Below, in pieces: positions 17,517-28,372 of a stretch of DNA of 64,000 nt. A program made the translations under genes and the position numbers. This stretch comes from Salinisphaera hydrothermalis C41B8 (GTDB lineage: Bacteria > Pseudomonadota > Gammaproteobacteria > Nevskiales > Salinisphaeraceae). The notes below the pieces were generated by a model that searched no databases, was not told the origin of the DNA, and saw only the letters and a program-made list of their open reading frames with translations. Every line of letters starts with the position of its first letter. Position 1 is the first letter of the stretch. Where the stretch lies: contig NZ_APNK01000007.1 of the NCBI RefSeq assembly GCF_000732535.1, positions 90,241 to 154,240 of the forward strand, in the 5' to 3' direction.

Positions 17517-19600
17517 TGCTGCTGACCGATCACCCGCGATACACGCAGCTGGCGATCGTCGGGAATTTCGCTCTGCGACAACACCACCAGCGCGTCGATA
17601 CTGCGTCGCAGGAAGCGGGCCAGCAACGGGCGCAGATCATGTCGGACCACCAGCACCGGCGGCAGACCGCGATCGGCCTGGGCGCGCGCCGCGGCCTCGG
17701 CCTGATCGATCAGCGTTTGGGCCAACCCGGGCTCCATGCCGCCGCCGTTGGACAGCGCCTGCGTGAGCATCTGTTCGAGCCGCCCGTCCAGGCCGATCAC
17801 GTCGATCTGCTTGTCCGCCCCGAACCAGGATTCCACGATGGCCGCGCCGAGCGCCACGCGCACCGCGGCGGTCAGCTCTTCGCTGTCGGTGGTATGCGCG
17901 CCGTGTACGGCCAGCGTATCCAGAATCCGGCGCATGTCCCGGATCGAGACCTGCTCGGACAGCAGATTGCCGAGAATCGCGGTCAGTGTGGCCAGCGTAA
18001 TCGGCTTGGGTACGACCTCGTCGACGAGATCCGGATAATCCTTTTTCACGCGCTCCAGCAACTGCCCGACCTCGGTCCGGCCGAGCATCGCGGCGGCATG
18101 CGTGGTCAACAGATGATTGATGTGGGTGGCGATCACGGTCGCCGCATCGACCACGGTAAAACCCTGGGCTTCGGCGTTGTCGCGCTTGTTGGCCTCGATC
18201 CAGGTGGCGGGCAGACCGAACGCCGGATCCTGCCCGGCCCGGCCTTCCAGTTCGCCGACCGCGCCGCCGGGATCGATGGCCAGGAACTGCCCGACGAATG
18301 CCTCGCCGCGCCCGATCTCGACGCCGTTGAGCGTCACTCGATAATCGTGCGGCGAAAACTCCAGATTGTCGCGGATGTGTACGACTGGCGGCAGGAAGCC
18401 GACCTCGCCCGCGAATTTCTTGCGTACGCCCTTGATCCGGCGCAGCAACTCGCCGTCCTGGGCGGCATCCACCAGACTGATCAGCCGATAGCCGACCTCG
18501 AGGCCGAGCGGGTCGACCAGTTGAACGTCGTCCCAGCTGGCTTCCTCGGCCTCGGCGCTCACGGCGGCCGCCGGCACGGCTTCGGCCGTTTCCGCCTCGC
18601 GCGCCCGGCCTTCGCGCACCAGCCACCATCCCAGACCGGCAAGCAGGCCGGTGAACAGCAAAAACACGGTGTTCGGCATGCCCGGCACCAGGCCCAGCAG
18701 CCCCAACACGCCGGCAGCCAGAAACATGACCTTGGGATTGTCGAACAACTGCCCGATGAGCTGCTGACCGACATCCTGCTCGCTGGCCACGCGGGACACG
18801 GTCACGCCCGCCGCGGTCGAGATCACCAGCGCCGGCACCTGGGCAACTAGACCGTCGCCAATGGTCAAGATGGTATAGGTCTTGGCCGCGCCCGAGACGC
18901 TCATGCCGTGCTGAGCGATACCAACGATCAGCCCACCGATCAGGTTGATGCCCATGATCAGGATGCCGGCGATGGCGTCACCGCGCACGAACTTGCTGGC
19001 GCCGTCCATGGAGCCGTAGAAGTCGGCCTCCATCGCGGTTTCCTCGCGCCGGGCCTTGGCCGTTTTTTCGTCGATCAGCCCGGCATTGAGATCGGCGTCG
19101 ATCGCCATCTGCTTACCCGGCAGCGCGTCCAGTGTGAAGCGCGCGCCGACCTCGGCGATACGTCCGGCGCCCTTGGTGATCACCATGAAGTTGATCACGA
19201 TCAGGATCAGGAACACGATCAGGCCGACCGCGAGATTGCCGCCAACCAGAAACTCGCCGAACGACTCGATCACCTGGCCGGCCGCTCCCGCGCCCTCGTG
19301 GCCGTTCATCAACACGACGCGGGTCGAAGCGACGTTGAGCGAAAGCCGCAGCAGCGTGGCGAACAGCAGCACCGCCGGGAACGCCGCGAAATCGAGCGGC
19401 TTGGTGGTGAACATCGACACCAGCAACACCATCACCGACAGCGCGATATTGAACGTGAACAGGATGTCCAGCACGAACGGCGGCAACGGCAGGATCATCA
19501 TCGCCATGATCATGATGATCAGCAGCGGACCGGCCAGCATCTTGTAATGGCCGGGCTGATCCAGACCGGTGCGGCCGAGCCAGGCGGTAAGCGTGTTCAT
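17513..19600 (-). CDS. flhA: Flagellar export apparatus protein FlhA
   Basis: FlhA is the large export-gate component that uses the proton motive force and binds chaperone-substrate complexes. The 695-residue protein has about eight membrane segments in the first 320 residues, the FHIPEP-family signature RLSLNVASTRVVLMNGHEGAG, and a cytoplasmic domain from about residue 350 onward. It overlaps flhB by 4 bases and flhE by 4 bases. Confidence 0.97.
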   Translation of the reverse strand: MNTLTAWLGRTGLDQPGHYKMLAGPLLIIMIMAMMILPLPPFVLDILFTFNIALSVMVLLVSMFTTKPLDFAAFPAVLLFATLLRLSLNVASTRVVLMNGHEGAGAAGQVIESFGEFLVGGNLAVGLIVFLILIVINFMVITKGAGRIAEVGARFTLDALPGKQMAIDADLNAGLIDEKTAKARREETAMEADFYGSMDGASKFVRGDAIAGILIMGINLIGGLIVGIAQHGMSVSGAAKTYTILTIGDGLVAQVPALVISTAAGVTVSRVASEQDVGQQLIGQLFDNPKVMFLAAGVLGLLGLVPGMPNTVFLLFTGLLAGLGWWLVREGRAREAETAEAVPAAAVSAEAEEASWDDVQLVDPLGLEVGYRLISLVDAAQDGELLRRIKGVRKKFAGEVGFLPPVVHIRDNLEFSPHDYRVTLNGVEIGRGEAFVGQFLAIDPGGAVGELEGRAGQDPAFGLPATWIEANKRDNAEAQGFTVVDAATVIATHINHLLTTHAAAMLGRTEVGQLLERVKKDYPDLVDEVVPKPITLATLTAILGNLLSEQVSIRDMRRILDTLAVHGAHTTDSEELTAAVRVALGAAIVESWFGADKQIDVIGLDGRLEQMLTQALSNGGGMEPGLAQTLIDQAEAAARAQADRGLPPVLVVRHDLRPLLARFLRRSIDALVVLSQSEIPDDRQLRVSRVIGQQQ

Positions 19601-20748
19601 GATGTCGCGTCCTGTGCCGCGGGGACCGCCAGCTCGGGCGGTATTTCAATGTCGCGCGGCGTATCGGGCGCCGGGCCGCCATCACGGCGCGCCCGGTCGA
19701 GTTGATAGACCCAGGCGAGAACCTCGGCCACGGCGGTGTACAGCGCCGCCGGTATTTCGGCATCCAGATCCGCGTGCCGATACAGCGCGCGCGCCAGGGG
19801 CGGCGCGGCCAGCCGCGGAATACGATGCTCGGCGGCCAGTTCGCGAATACGCGCCGCGACCTCGTCGGCCCCCTTGGCCACTACGCGTGGCGCGCCCATG
19901 CGTTCGCCGTCGTAGGCCAGTGCCACCGCATAGTGGCTGGGGTTGGTCACAACCACGTCGGCATCGGGTACGGCGGCCATCATACGGCTGCGCGCCATGC
20001 GCTGTTGTTGTTCACGAATCCGTGCCTTGATCTGCGGATCGCCCTCGTTTTCCTTGTGTTCGTCCTTGATGTCCTTGAGGCTCATGCGCAGCTTTTTATG
20101 ATGGCTCCAGATCTGGAACGGCACGTCGATGGCGACCACCACCACGAACGCCAGCACCATCAGCGCGCAGCAGAAGATCACCAGACGCAGGGCATGCACG
20201 ATGGCCGTGGCCGGATCCTGGCCCGCGAGCCCGATCATCTCGCCCAGATGGGCATAAATGAACCCGGCGGCCACCGAGCCGATCAGCACCGATTTCGCCA
20301 CCGCCTTGCCCAGTTCGGCCGCGGCATTCGCGGAGAACACCCGCCCCAATCCCTTGATTGGATTGAGCCGGTTGAAGTCGACTTTCAGCGACTTGGACGA
20401 AATCACCAGGCCGCCCAGCAAGTTGGGGGCGACCAGGGCCATGATCACGAGCAAGCCCAGCAACGGCGCGATGCCGCGGGCGATGGTGAACAGCTGTCCC
20501 ACGATGTGCGACATCATCCGCGACGGATCGTCGGCCACCCCGGGGCCAAACCCGAAGCCAGTCCGACCCACGGTCAGCACCGCGTCGACGAACCAGCCCG
20601 ACGTCATCCACAGGCCGGCGATGGCGGTCACGAGCATCAGAAACGTGGTCAATTCGCGCGAACGCGCAACCTGGCCCTCTTCGCGCGCCTTTTCCAGGCG
20701 CTGCGGAGTCGGGTCTTCTGTTTTTTCCTCGTCGCTGTCCTCGGCCAT
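19597..20748 (-). CDS. flhB: Flagellar export switch protein FlhB
   Basis: FlhB controls the change from hook to filament export. The 383-residue protein has four membrane segments followed by the cytoplasmic autocleavage domain. The cleavage motif, at residues 269-272, reads NPSH instead of the common NPTH; the Asn-Pro bond is preserved. A 30-residue tail after the core domain is Pro-rich. It follows cheZ after 144 bases and starts the flhBAE unit. A perfect FliA-like -10 (GCCGATAA) lies upstream at 20831-20838 but without a -35. Confidence 0.96.
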   Translation of the reverse strand: MAEDSDEEKTEDPTPQRLEKAREEGQVARSRELTTFLMLVTAIAGLWMTSGWFVDAVLTVGRTGFGFGPGVADDPSRMMSHIVGQLFTIARGIAPLLGLLVIMALVAPNLLGGLVISSKSLKVDFNRLNPIKGLGRVFSANAAAELGKAVAKSVLIGSVAAGFIYAHLGEMIGLAGQDPATAIVHALRLVIFCCALMVLAFVVVVAIDVPFQIWSHHKKLRMSLKDIKDEHKENEGDPQIKARIREQQQRMARSRMMAAVPDADVVVTNPSHYAVALAYDGERMGAPRVVAKGADEVAARIRELAAEHRIPRLAAPPLARALYRHADLDAEIPAALYTAVAEVLAWVYQLDRARRDGGPAPDTPRDIEIPPELAVPAAQDATS

Positions 20749-20892
20749 CGCACACGCCCACCCTGCCCGCAGGGATTATGCGGAGCCGGCGTCGGCTGGC
20801 AGGCAGTGAATTGCGCGCGCTAATGCCCGCTTATCGGCCGATGCAACGGACGTGCGACCTACGCGGACGTCGATCGTCCGCGCTGAGTCTGC

Positions 20893-21567
20893 TCAGAAAC
20901 CGAGTTCCTCGAGCAGATCGTCGACCTGGGCCTGATCGGTCACCACATCGGATTTACCTGCAGCATTGACCTGCGGGCCATTGAGCAGACCGTCCCCGGA
21001 ATCGCCGTCGATGTCGGCCTCGCGCCGTTCGCGATAGCTGGCCGCTTCGGGCATGTGCTCGACGAGCACCTCCACCAGCTGGCTCTCGATCCGACGGATC
21101 ACGGTGATCAGCTTGCCGACCACTTGCCCGGTCAGGTCCTGAAAATCCTGCGCCATCATGATTTCATGCAGCTGCGCGTTGGTCGCACGCGTCTGCTCCG
21201 GCAGATGGCGCAGATAACCGCGCGTATCGGCGACCAGCTCGCGCGCATCGGACAAGTCGATCGGCGCATCGAACCAGGTATCCCAGCGGCTCGACAACGA
21301 CTGCGCGTTCTCCGCCAGGCGCTCCTGCATCGGCTGGGCGACCTCGATGGCCGACAAGGCCCGCTCGGCCGCGGCTTCGGTGGTTTCGGCGATATACGCC
21401 AGACGGTCGCGGGCGTCCGGAATGGCTTCGGCAGCCTTTTCGACTTCCTTGTCCAGACCCAGTTCGCGCATGCTGTCGTGCAACGCGCGGGTGAGCTGGC
21501 CGATCCGATCGATCAGTTCGCTGTTGTTGTTCTCGTCGGCGGATGCCGCACTCTGATTATGGCTCAT
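20893..21567 (-). CDS. cheZ: Chemotaxis protein phosphatase CheZ
   Basis: CheZ dephosphorylates CheY-P. The 224-residue product has the active-site helix motif AQDFQDLTGQVV (about residues 139-150), and the C-terminal CheY-binding peptide QVDDLLEELGF is nearly the same as in enterics. Long amphipathic helices fill the centre. It lies 28 bases after cheY, the usual partner gene. Confidence 0.96.
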   Translation of the reverse strand: MSHNQSAASADENNNSELIDRIGQLTRALHDSMRELGLDKEVEKAAEAIPDARDRLAYIAETTEAAAERALSAIEVAQPMQERLAENAQSLSSRWDTWFDAPIDLSDARELVADTRGYLRHLPEQTRATNAQLHEIMMAQDFQDLTGQVVGKLITVIRRIESQLVEVLVEHMPEAASYRERREADIDGDSGDGLLNGPQVNAAGKSDVVTDQAQVDDLLEELGF

Positions 21568-21595
21568 GGCTGCCCCCTGAGGCCGCGCGCAAATG

Positions 21596-21985
21596 TTACA
21601 GGCCGTGCTTTTCGAAGATCTTGTTCATCTTCTCTTCGAGCGTGGCCGCCGTGAACGGTTTGACCACATAGCCGCTGGCACCGGCCTGGGCGGCGGCGAC
21701 GATGTTTTCCTTCTTGGCTTCCGCCGTGACCATCAGCACCGGCAGATGCTTGAGCCCGTCGTCCGCGCGGATTTTCTTGAGCATGTCCAGGCCGTTGAGA
21801 TTGGGCATGTTCCAGTCCGAAATCACGAACTGGACATGGCCGCCGGCCAGCTTGCCGAGTGCTTCGGCGCCGTCCTCGGCTTCTTCGATGTTGTGATACC
21901 CAAGCTCTTTGAGCAGGTTGCGCACAATACGGCGCATGGTCGAGAAATCGTCGACCACGAGAAATTGCAGATCGGCATCGGCCAT
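21596..21985 (-). CDS. cheY: Chemotaxis response regulator CheY
   Basis: CheY carries the signal from CheA to FliM. All catalytic residues are at the enteric positions: Asp12 and Asp13 in VVDD, phospho-acceptor Asp57 in ISDWNMP, Thr87 in VTAEAKK and Lys109 in VVKPF. Length is 129 residues, a single receiver domain. It lies between cheB and cheZ. Confidence 0.97.
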   Translation of the reverse strand: MADADLQFLVVDDFSTMRRIVRNLLKELGYHNIEEAEDGAEALGKLAGGHVQFVISDWNMPNLNGLDMLKKIRADDGLKHLPVLMVTAEAKKENIVAAAQAGASGYVVKPFTAATLEEKMNKIFEKHGL

Positions 21986-22033
21986 TGAGGTCTCCTTCGA
22001 ATAGCGGTTGTTCGTATATATCGGCGGCGCCGG

Positions 22034-23089
22034 TCAGATCCGTACCGCGCCGCCGGCCTCGGCGATCAACGCCAGGGCCTTTGCGCCGATATCGTCGAGC
22101 GGCAACTCGAAACTGGCACCGCCGCGGGCCACGGCCTCGGCCGGCATGCCATAGACCACCGAGGTGGCACTGTCCTGCGCGATGGTAGCGGCCCCGGCGG
22201 CGCGCATGGCAACCATGCCGTCCGCGCCGTCGGCGCCCATGCCGGTGAGCAACACGCCCACGGCGTTGGCACCCGCAGAGGCGGCCACCGAATGAAACAG
22301 GACATCCACCGAAGGCCGGTGCCGATTGACCGGCTCGCTGGCCTCCAGCGCGATGGTGTAGTTGGCGCCGCTGCGTGCGAGCCGCATATGCATCTCGCCG
22401 CCCGGGGCGATATACGCATGGCCGGGCAGCACGCGTTCGCCGTGCCGGGCTTCGGCCACGGCCAACGCACATAGCGAGTCCAGGCGCTTGGCAAAGGACG
22501 CCGTGAACCCGGCCGGCATATGCTGGGTAATCAAAATCGCCGGCGCGTTGGCGGGCATCGGTTCGAGCAGATGCCGTAATGCTTCGGTTCCACCGGTCGA
22601 GGCGCCGACGGCGATCAATTTCTCGCTCGAGACGCTCGGCGCGCGCAGCCGGGCAGGCGGCGCGGCGTTGGCGCGCGCCGTGGGGCGCGCTCGCGCGGCG
22701 GCCCGCAGCTTGTAGACAATATCGGCCGCCGCACTCGCCAGGCCGTCCCGGATATTGACCTTGGGCTTGGCCACGAAATCGACCGCGCCGAGCTCCAGCG
22801 CCTGCATCGTGATTTGCGATCCGCGCTCGGTCAGCGACGACACCATCACGACCGGCATCGGACGCAGCCGCATGAGCTTTTCCAGAAAATCCAGACCATC
22901 CATGCGCGGCATTTCGACGTCCAGCGTCAACACGTCCGGATTGTGCTGCTTGATCAGCTCGCGCGCGACGTAAGGATCGGGCGCGGTGGCGACCATCTCC
23001 ATGCCGGGCGCCTCGTCGACAATCGCGGTCAGCAACTGACGCATCAACGCCGAATCGTCGACCGCCAACACTTTGATCGGGGCACTCAT
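22034..23089 (-). CDS. cheB: Protein-glutamate methylesterase CheB
   Basis: CheB removes methyl groups from chemoreceptors. The 351-residue protein has an N-terminal receiver domain with phospho-acceptor Asp57 ([12 protein letters not shown]), an Ala/Arg-rich linker at about 125-155, and a C-terminal esterase domain with the catalytic Ser motif [10 protein letters not shown], the His motif [10 protein letters not shown] and the Asp-containing GMGADGADG. It overlaps cheD by 4 bases. Confidence 0.97.
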   Translation of the reverse strand: MSAPIKVLAVDDSALMRQLLTAIVDEAPGMEMVATAPDPYVARELIKQHNPDVLTLDVEMPRMDGLDFLEKLMRLRPMPVVMVSSLTERGSQITMQALELGAVDFVAKPKVNIRDGLASAAADIVYKLRAAARARPTARANAAPPARLRAPSVSSEKLIAVGASTGGTEALRHLLEPMPANAPAILITQHMPAGFTASFAKRLDSLCALAVAEARHGERVLPGHAYIAPGGEMHMRLARSGANYTIALEASEPVNRHRPSVDVLFHSVAASAGANAVGVLLTGMGADGADGMVAMRAAGAATIAQDSATSVVYGMPAEAVARGGASFELPLDDIGAKALALIAEAGGAVRI

Positions 23090-23667
23090 GCCGATGCTCC
23101 CGGCATGGCCGCCTGGCGTGCCAGGCCGCGTTCGCGCTCGGCCAGCGCGGACTCGACCACGCGCAGCCGCCGGACGCGTGCTTCGCCGGTGGTGGCCCGA
23201 TACTGCAATTGCCGCGGCCAGGCTCCGCCCAGATCCTCGGCCAGAATCGGAATACGAGCACGTGCCAGGTAAGCGCGGACAAATTCGGCATTGGCATCGC
23301 CGACACGCGCGATACGCATGTCCGCGAGCACGTTGGCGCCGCCAAAGACCTTGGCCTCAAGCCGCTCGCGACGCGCCCCCAGCGCGATCAATTCGTCCAC
23401 CAGGCGATTCATGGCGTGGCCGCCATAGATCATGCTGCGTATGCGTTCGCTCTCGGCATCCCCGTTGTCCGGCAGCATGAAATGGTTCATGCCGCCGACC
23501 CCGGCGGCCGCATCGCGCAGACACGCGGCTACGCAGGAGCCCAGTACCGTGGTCAGCAGGAACGGCTGATCGGTGACGTAGTACTCCTTGGGCAGGAGCT
23601 TGATATGAACCTCGCCATGGACGTCGACATAGCGCCGCGTCGCCAGGTCAGGCGCTGCCACACTCAT
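23086..23667 (-). CDS. cheD: Chemoreceptor glutamine deamidase CheD
   Basis: CheD deamidates receptor glutamines. The family signature with the catalytic Cys and His is clear: [14 protein letters not shown]...[10 protein letters not shown] downstream Thr is expected in the segment [16 protein letters not shown]. Length is 193 residues. CheD is missing from enteric che operons but common in other proteobacteria; here it is inserted between cheR and cheB and overlaps both. Confidence 0.95.
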   Translation of the reverse strand: MSVAAPDLATRRYVDVHGEVHIKLLPKEYYVTDQPFLLTTVLGSCVAACLRDAAAGVGGMNHFMLPDNGDAESERIRSMIYGGHAMNRLVDELIALGARRERLEAKVFGGANVLADMRIARVGDANAEFVRAYLARARIPILAEDLGGAWPRQLQYRATTGEARVRRLRVVESALAERERGLARQAAMPGASA

Positions 23668-24524
23668 CGCGCGCCCCCGCGTAGCCGATATACCGTCTGC
23701 CCCCGCAGCACGAACGGATTCTCGAAATAGCTGAAGTTTTCGGAGTGGCCGGCGAACAGCAGCCCATCGGGCTTCATCAGCCCGGCGAAACGCTTCAATA
23801 CCCGCTGCTGGGTGTCCTTATCGAAATAGATCATAAGATTACGACAGAAAATCGCGTCGAACGGCCCGTCGACAGGCCAGTCGCCGCTGGCAAGATTGAG
23901 CGGGGCGAAATGCACGCGCGAACGCAGGGCCGGCGCCACGCGTGCCAGGCCGGAACGTGCGCCTGTCCCCCGCAGGAAGAAGCGTTTGCGGCGTTCTTCG
24001 CTGAGTTTTTCCACCGCCGCCAACGGATAAATCCCGGCCCGCGCGTCGGCTAGCGCTCGGGTGTCGATATCGGTCGCCACGATCTCGGCCCGCTCCGCCG
24101 CCGAACCGAGCGTCTCGGCCAGGGTGATGGCGATGGACCACGGCTCTTCGCCGGTGGACGCCGCACAGCACCAGATCGAGATCGGCCCGCTGCGGCGGGC
24201 GACATGCTCGGCCAGCAAGGGAAAATGATGCGCTTCGCGAAAGAACGACGTGAGGTTGGTCGTCAGTGCGTTGGTGAAATGTTCCCACTCCGGATGCGAG
24301 GCGTCGGCCTCCAGCGGATCGAGATAATCGGCAAAACGACGCTGGCCGGCCAGCCGGACGCGGCGCGCGAGCCGGCTATAAGCCATCTCGCGTTTGCGTT
24401 CGGACAGGGCAATGCCCGCGCGCTCGCCGATCATGCGCCGCAGACGCGCGAAATCGGCGTCGGTGAAAACCAGATCACGCGTCGGGGTCGCCGCGGCCTC
24501 GCGGGAATCAATGACATCGGACAC
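23664..24524 (-). CDS. cheR: Chemoreceptor methyltransferase CheR
   Basis: CheR methylates receptor glutamates with S-adenosylmethionine. The 286-residue protein starts at GTG. An N-terminal helical domain with RIGERAG-type and LTTNLTSFFREAHHF motifs precedes the methyltransferase domain, with the SAM-binding region ISIWCCAASTGEEPWSIAITL and the NLMIYFDKDTQQRVLKRF motif. It overlaps cheD by 4 bases. Confidence 0.96.
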   Translation of the reverse strand: MSDVIDSREAAATPTRDLVFTDADFARLRRMIGERAGIALSERKREMAYSRLARRVRLAGQRRFADYLDPLEADASHPEWEHFTNALTTNLTSFFREAHHFPLLAEHVARRSGPISIWCCAASTGEEPWSIAITLAETLGSAAERAEIVATDIDTRALADARAGIYPLAAVEKLSEERRKRFFLRGTGARSGLARVAPALRSRVHFAPLNLASGDWPVDGPFDAIFCRNLMIYFDKDTQQRVLKRFAGLMKPDGLLFAGHSENFSYFENPFVLRGQTVYRLRGGAR

Positions 24525-24553
24525 GTGGCTGATTTCTCCGGAATAGTGAAAGG

Positions 24554-25045
24554 CTAAGCGGTTTCGGCGTCGAGCGATTCGACCAGTGCCATTTCACGGC
24601 TGGTCATCATCGCTTCGGCATCGATCAGGATCAGCATGCGGTCATCGATGCTGGCCAATCCCTCCAGATACGCCGTGTCCATCTGACCGCCGAATTCAGG
24701 CGCAGGCTTGATCTGCTCGGCCGACAGACCGATCACGTCCGACACCGAGTCGACGACCACGCCGACCACGCGCTCGCCGATGTTGAGCACGATCACGACC
24801 GTCTGTTCGGTATAGTCGGCCTCGCCGAGCGCGAACTTGAGCCGCAGGTCGACGATCGGCACGATCGCGCCGCGCAGATTGGTCACGCCCTTGATGAAAT
24901 CGGGCACGTTGGCGATCCGGGTCACGTTCGAATAACCGCGAATCTCCTGAACTTTCAGGATATCCACGGCGTATTCCTCGCCTCCCAGGGTAAAGACCAG
25001 TACTTCGCGCTGGTCGGAATCGGTCGCGGCAATCATGTCAGTCAT
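24554..25045 (-). CDS. cheW: Chemotaxis coupling protein CheW
   Basis: CheW links receptors to CheA. The 163-residue protein is a single CheW domain, with [37 protein letters not shown] and the C-terminal [11 protein letters not shown] segments typical of the family. The frame is open to a TTG at 25051, but ATG 25045 is more likely; it overlaps the end of cheA by 8 bases, implying coupled translation in a fixed ratio with CheA. Confidence 0.95.
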   Translation of the reverse strand: MTDMIAATDSDQREVLVFTLGGEEYAVDILKVQEIRGYSNVTRIANVPDFIKGVTNLRGAIVPIVDLRLKFALGEADYTEQTVVIVLNIGERVVGVVVDSVSDVIGLSAEQIKPAPEFGGQMDTAYLEGLASIDDRMLILIDAEAMMTSREMALVESLDAETA

Positions 25046-27347
25046 TGGCAACGCTCTCTTCGGTCTCGGACGGGGTCAGGGGCGCGGTGGTTTTACGCGG
25101 TTTGCGGGGCGCGGCCGTCATCCGCGCCAACGCCGTGGCATCCAGGATGAGCGCCACACTGCCGTCGCCCAGAATGGTGGCCGCCGATACGCCAGCGACC
25201 TTGCGGAAATGGGTTTCGAGATTCTTGACCACGACCTGTTGCTGGCCAATCAGTTCGTCGACAAACAGCGCAAAGCGGCGTGATTCGCTGGTCACGACCA
25301 CGACAATGCCCCGGGCGAGATCGGTTTCGGCGTCGGCCACATCGAATACGCGATGGAGTTCGACCAGCGGCAGATATTCGCCGCGCACCTCGATGACCTG
25401 ACTGCCGGCCGTCACCGTGCGCGCGGCCGACTGCTCCACGCGCATCGACTCGAGAATCGCGCCCAACGGCAGGATGAAGATTTCCTGGCCGGCGCGGACG
25501 GCCATACCGTCCATAATTGCCAGGGTCAGCGGCAGGATGACGCGCACGGTGGTCCCGGCTCCCTGCTTCGACCGCAGATCGACGTGACCGCCGAGCTGGG
25601 CGATGTTGCGCTTGACCACATCCATGCCGACGCCGCGTCCGGAAATATCGCTGACCTGGGCGGCGGTGGAAAAACCGGGCGCGAAAATGAGCTGCCAGAC
25701 ATCCTCGTCCGGCATGTCGTCGGATACCGCAAGGCCGCTACTTTTCGCCTTGGCCAGAATGCGTTCACGCGACAGCCCGGCGCCGTCATCGCTGATTTCG
25801 ATGACGATGTTCCCGCCTTCGTGGCGCGCGGACAGGGTGAGCTGTCCGGCCGCCGGCTTGCCGGCGGCCGTACGCGTGGCGACATCCTCGATCCCGTGAT
25901 CGAGGCTGTTGCGCACCAGATGCGTCATCGGATCCATGATCCGCTCGATCAGCCCCTTGTCGAGCTCGGTCGCCCCGCCTCGGGTTTCGAGGTTGATTTC
26001 CTTGCCAAGCTTGGAGCTCAGATCGCGCACCAGACGCGGGAATCGATTGAAGGCGAAGTCCATCGGCACCATGCGTACCGACATCACTGCCTCTTGCAGA
26101 TCGCGTGCGTTGCGGGCGAGCTGACTCATGCCCTCGGACAATGCTTCGTCATGCTCGTGATCGATTTCGCCGACCGCTCGGTCGAGCATCGACTGGGTGA
26201 TCACCAGCTCGCCAACGAGATTGATGATGTGATCGATCTTGTCGGTCGGCACGCGCACCGAGGTCGACTCCGAATGCGCGGCCTCTCGCCGGCGCTCGCC
26301 CGCACCGCCGCTTGACTCACTGGCGGCCTTGGCAGGCGGGACAGATTGCGGCTCGGCCGGCGCGGATGCTGCCGCCGGCGTGGTATCGGCCGTGGCCGAT
26401 TTCGCCTCGGGCGCCGTCGCTGTCTTCGCGTCCGCCGGTTCGATCGTGACCCGGTCTAGATCGATCTGGAAGCCGAGCACCGCGGCGATGTCCTCGATTG
26501 GCTGATCGCTGGCGAGTTCGACCGCCAGGGTATCGCCGTCGATCTGGCGAGCGCTGATCTCACCCATTAATTCCAGGTCAGCCAGTACGGCCGGGCGGGT
26601 GGTATCGTCCACGCCGCTGACGGTCACCCGCAGGCGTTGCGCGCCGGCCGCCGACTTTCCAGCCGCAGCAACGGGTTCGATCGCGATTTGATCGACATCG
26701 ATGATGAAACACAGTACGGCAACGATGTCGTCGTCGTCCGCTTCCGTGGCCAAATCGAGTCTGAGGGTTCCGGATTCTTCGCTGCGATTCGACACCTCGC
26801 CGAATAGCGCCAGCTCGCCGGCGAGCGCCTCGGCCTCGCCGTCTTCCAACCCGCTGATCCGCACGGTGACCCGCCGCGCGCCCGTACCGACGGCCGCTGC
26901 ATGGCTGGTTTGGCCGCCTGCTTCATCGGTGGCAGACGCTCGAGCTGCTGGACCGGGCACTTTGTCGCCCTCGGCGATCTGTTGCAATACACGGCAGATA
27001 CGATCGGCGGCCTCGGCATCCGGGGATTCGCCTTCACGATAGGATTCAACCTGACCTTTCAACACGTCGCCTGCCTCCAGCAGGATGTCGACCGTCGCCC
27101 GGTCGAGCACGAGCTCGCCGTTGCGTGCCAGGTCGAGCAGGTTTTCCATTCGATGCGTCGTGTTCTGGAGCGCCTCGAAACCGAAGGTGCCGGCACCACC
27201 CTTGATCGAATGCGCGGCACGGAAAATCGCATCCAGCGCCTCGCGATCGGGAGCTGCGGTATCCAGCTCGATGAGCAAGCGCTCCATGTCCTCGAGCAAC
27301 TCGGAGGCTTCTTCGAAGAAGGTGTCGTAAAAATCGGTGACATCCAT
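25038..27347 (-). CDS. cheA: Chemotaxis sensor histidine kinase CheA
   Basis: CheA phosphorylates CheY and CheB in response to receptors. The 769-residue protein has an Hpt domain with phospho-accepting His46 ([12 protein letters not shown]), then two similar modules of about 70 residues (about 159-226 and 239-304), both of the pattern VTV-SGxxD...LxxxGE...DxDxxxIEP, where a P2 domain is expected. An Ala/Pro-rich linker, the dimerisation helix, the ATPase domain ([22 protein letters not shown]) and a C-terminal CheW-like domain follow. The tandem middle modules are the notable feature. Confidence 0.96.
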   Translation of the reverse strand: MDVTDFYDTFFEEASELLEDMERLLIELDTAAPDREALDAIFRAAHSIKGGAGTFGFEALQNTTHRMENLLDLARNGELVLDRATVDILLEAGDVLKGQVESYREGESPDAEAADRICRVLQQIAEGDKVPGPAARASATDEAGGQTSHAAAVGTGARRVTVRISGLEDGEAEALAGELALFGEVSNRSEESGTLRLDLATEADDDDIVAVLCFIIDVDQIAIEPVAAAGKSAAGAQRLRVTVSGVDDTTRPAVLADLELMGEISARQIDGDTLAVELASDQPIEDIAAVLGFQIDLDRVTIEPADAKTATAPEAKSATADTTPAAASAPAEPQSVPPAKAASESSGGAGERRREAAHSESTSVRVPTDKIDHIINLVGELVITQSMLDRAVGEIDHEHDEALSEGMSQLARNARDLQEAVMSVRMVPMDFAFNRFPRLVRDLSSKLGKEINLETRGGATELDKGLIERIMDPMTHLVRNSLDHGIEDVATRTAAGKPAAGQLTLSARHEGGNIVIEISDDGAGLSRERILAKAKSSGLAVSDDMPDEDVWQLIFAPGFSTAAQVSDISGRGVGMDVVKRNIAQLGGHVDLRSKQGAGTTVRVILPLTLAIMDGMAVRAGQEIFILPLGAILESMRVEQSAARTVTAGSQVIEVRGEYLPLVELHRVFDVADAETDLARGIVVVVTSESRRFALFVDELIGQQQVVVKNLETHFRKVAGVSAATILGDGSVALILDATALARMTAAPRKPRKTTAPLTPSETEESVAND

Positions 27348-27400
27348 GCCGTTAGTTCTTCTGGTCGCGCTGGGCCGGGGCCGGCAGTGATGACGTCCGG

Positions 27401-28372
27401 CTACCCCGAAATATCGTCCGGCAGGCGCGGAACTTTAGGCCCGATCCAGCCCAGAAATGTCCCTAGATCGGCGGTGTCCGGCGACGACGACTGCGCCATT
27501 TGGCGGGGGGCGTTCAGAGGCACGGTGCGGGTTTCCACGCTCCGATCCGCCGACTCGATGCGTTGTTGCGCCCGGTCGTTGAGCAGCAAGATGCTGATCC
27601 GGCGGTTAAGCGGCGAATTCGGTTTGTCGCCCTCGACATGCTGCGTATCGGCGGCGCCGATTACACGCAGCAACTTGCCTGGCGTCATCCCCCCGGACAC
27701 CAGTGCACGCCGGGCCGCATTGGCGCGATCCGCCGACAGCTCCCAGTTGCTGTAGGCCTGCGCGCCCGCCGCATACGGCAGATCGTCGGTGTGGCCGGTG
27801 ATGGTGATCTTGTTCTTGACCTTTGAAAGCGTCGGCGCGATTCGCTCAAGCAGCACGGCGATATCGGGCTCAAGCCGGGCGCTGCCCAGCTTGAACATGG
27901 GCCGACGCTTGGAATCGAAGATCTGGATCCGCAGCCCGTCCGGTACCATCTGGATCTTGAGCTGAGACGACATGCGATTGAGCTTCGGATCCTGCTCGAT
28001 CTGTGCTTGGAGCTGGGCCTTCAGACGCTCGAGCCGCCGATTGTCGGGATGATAATTCTTGGCCTGCGGCGTGGTGCGCTGGACCTCGCCGTCGGAATGC
28101 ACCGGGTTGTCGCCGCCACCAGGAATCGCACTGTTGCTGGCCGAGGCCTTATCGCCGCCAACCAGGGCGACCTTGAGCGGGGTCCGAAAATACTGACTGA
28201 CGTTCTCGAGCTGAGGTTTACTCAAACCGGCCAACAACCACATGACCAGGAAGAACGCCATCATGGCCGTCATGAAATCGGCGTAGGCGATCTTCCAGGT
28301 TCCGTGCGAAGTATGGCGCTGATGCCGTTTGCGCCGAATGACGATCGGGCGGCGCGAATTCTCGTCGCTCAC
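27401..28372 (-). CDS. motB: Flagellar motor stator protein MotB
   Basis: MotB anchors the stator to peptidoglycan and holds the proton-conducting Asp. The 323-residue product begins at GTG and overlaps motA by 4 bases (GTGA). Asp32 in the membrane helix (YADFMTAMMAFFLVMWLLAG) is the proton acceptor, pointing to a proton-driven motor. The C-terminal OmpA-like domain has ITGHTDDLPY and NWELSADRANAARR. It is 53 bases upstream of cheA. Confidence 0.96.
   Translation of the reverse strand: MSDENSRRPIVIRRKRHQRHTSHGTWKIAYADFMTAMMAFFLVMWLLAGLSKPQLENVSQYFRTPLKVALVGGDKASASNSAIPGGGDNPVHSDGEVQRTTPQAKNYHPDNRRLERLKAQLQAQIEQDPKLNRMSSQLKIQMVPDGLRIQIFDSKRRPMFKLGSARLEPDIAVLLERIAPTLSKVKNKITITGHTDDLPYAAGAQAYSNWELSADRANAARRALVSGGMTPGKLLRVIGAADTQHVEGDKPNSPLNRRISILLLNDRAQQRIESADRSVETRTVPLNAPRQMAQSSSPDTADLGTFLGWIGPKVPRLPDDISG

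Noticed and set aside
20831..20838. Perfect FliA -10 sequence (GCCGATAA, minus strand) between cheZ and flhB.
   Set aside because: At the required 11-base spacing the -35 position reads TCGCACGT, which does not resemble TAAAGTTT; kept only as a note under flhB.
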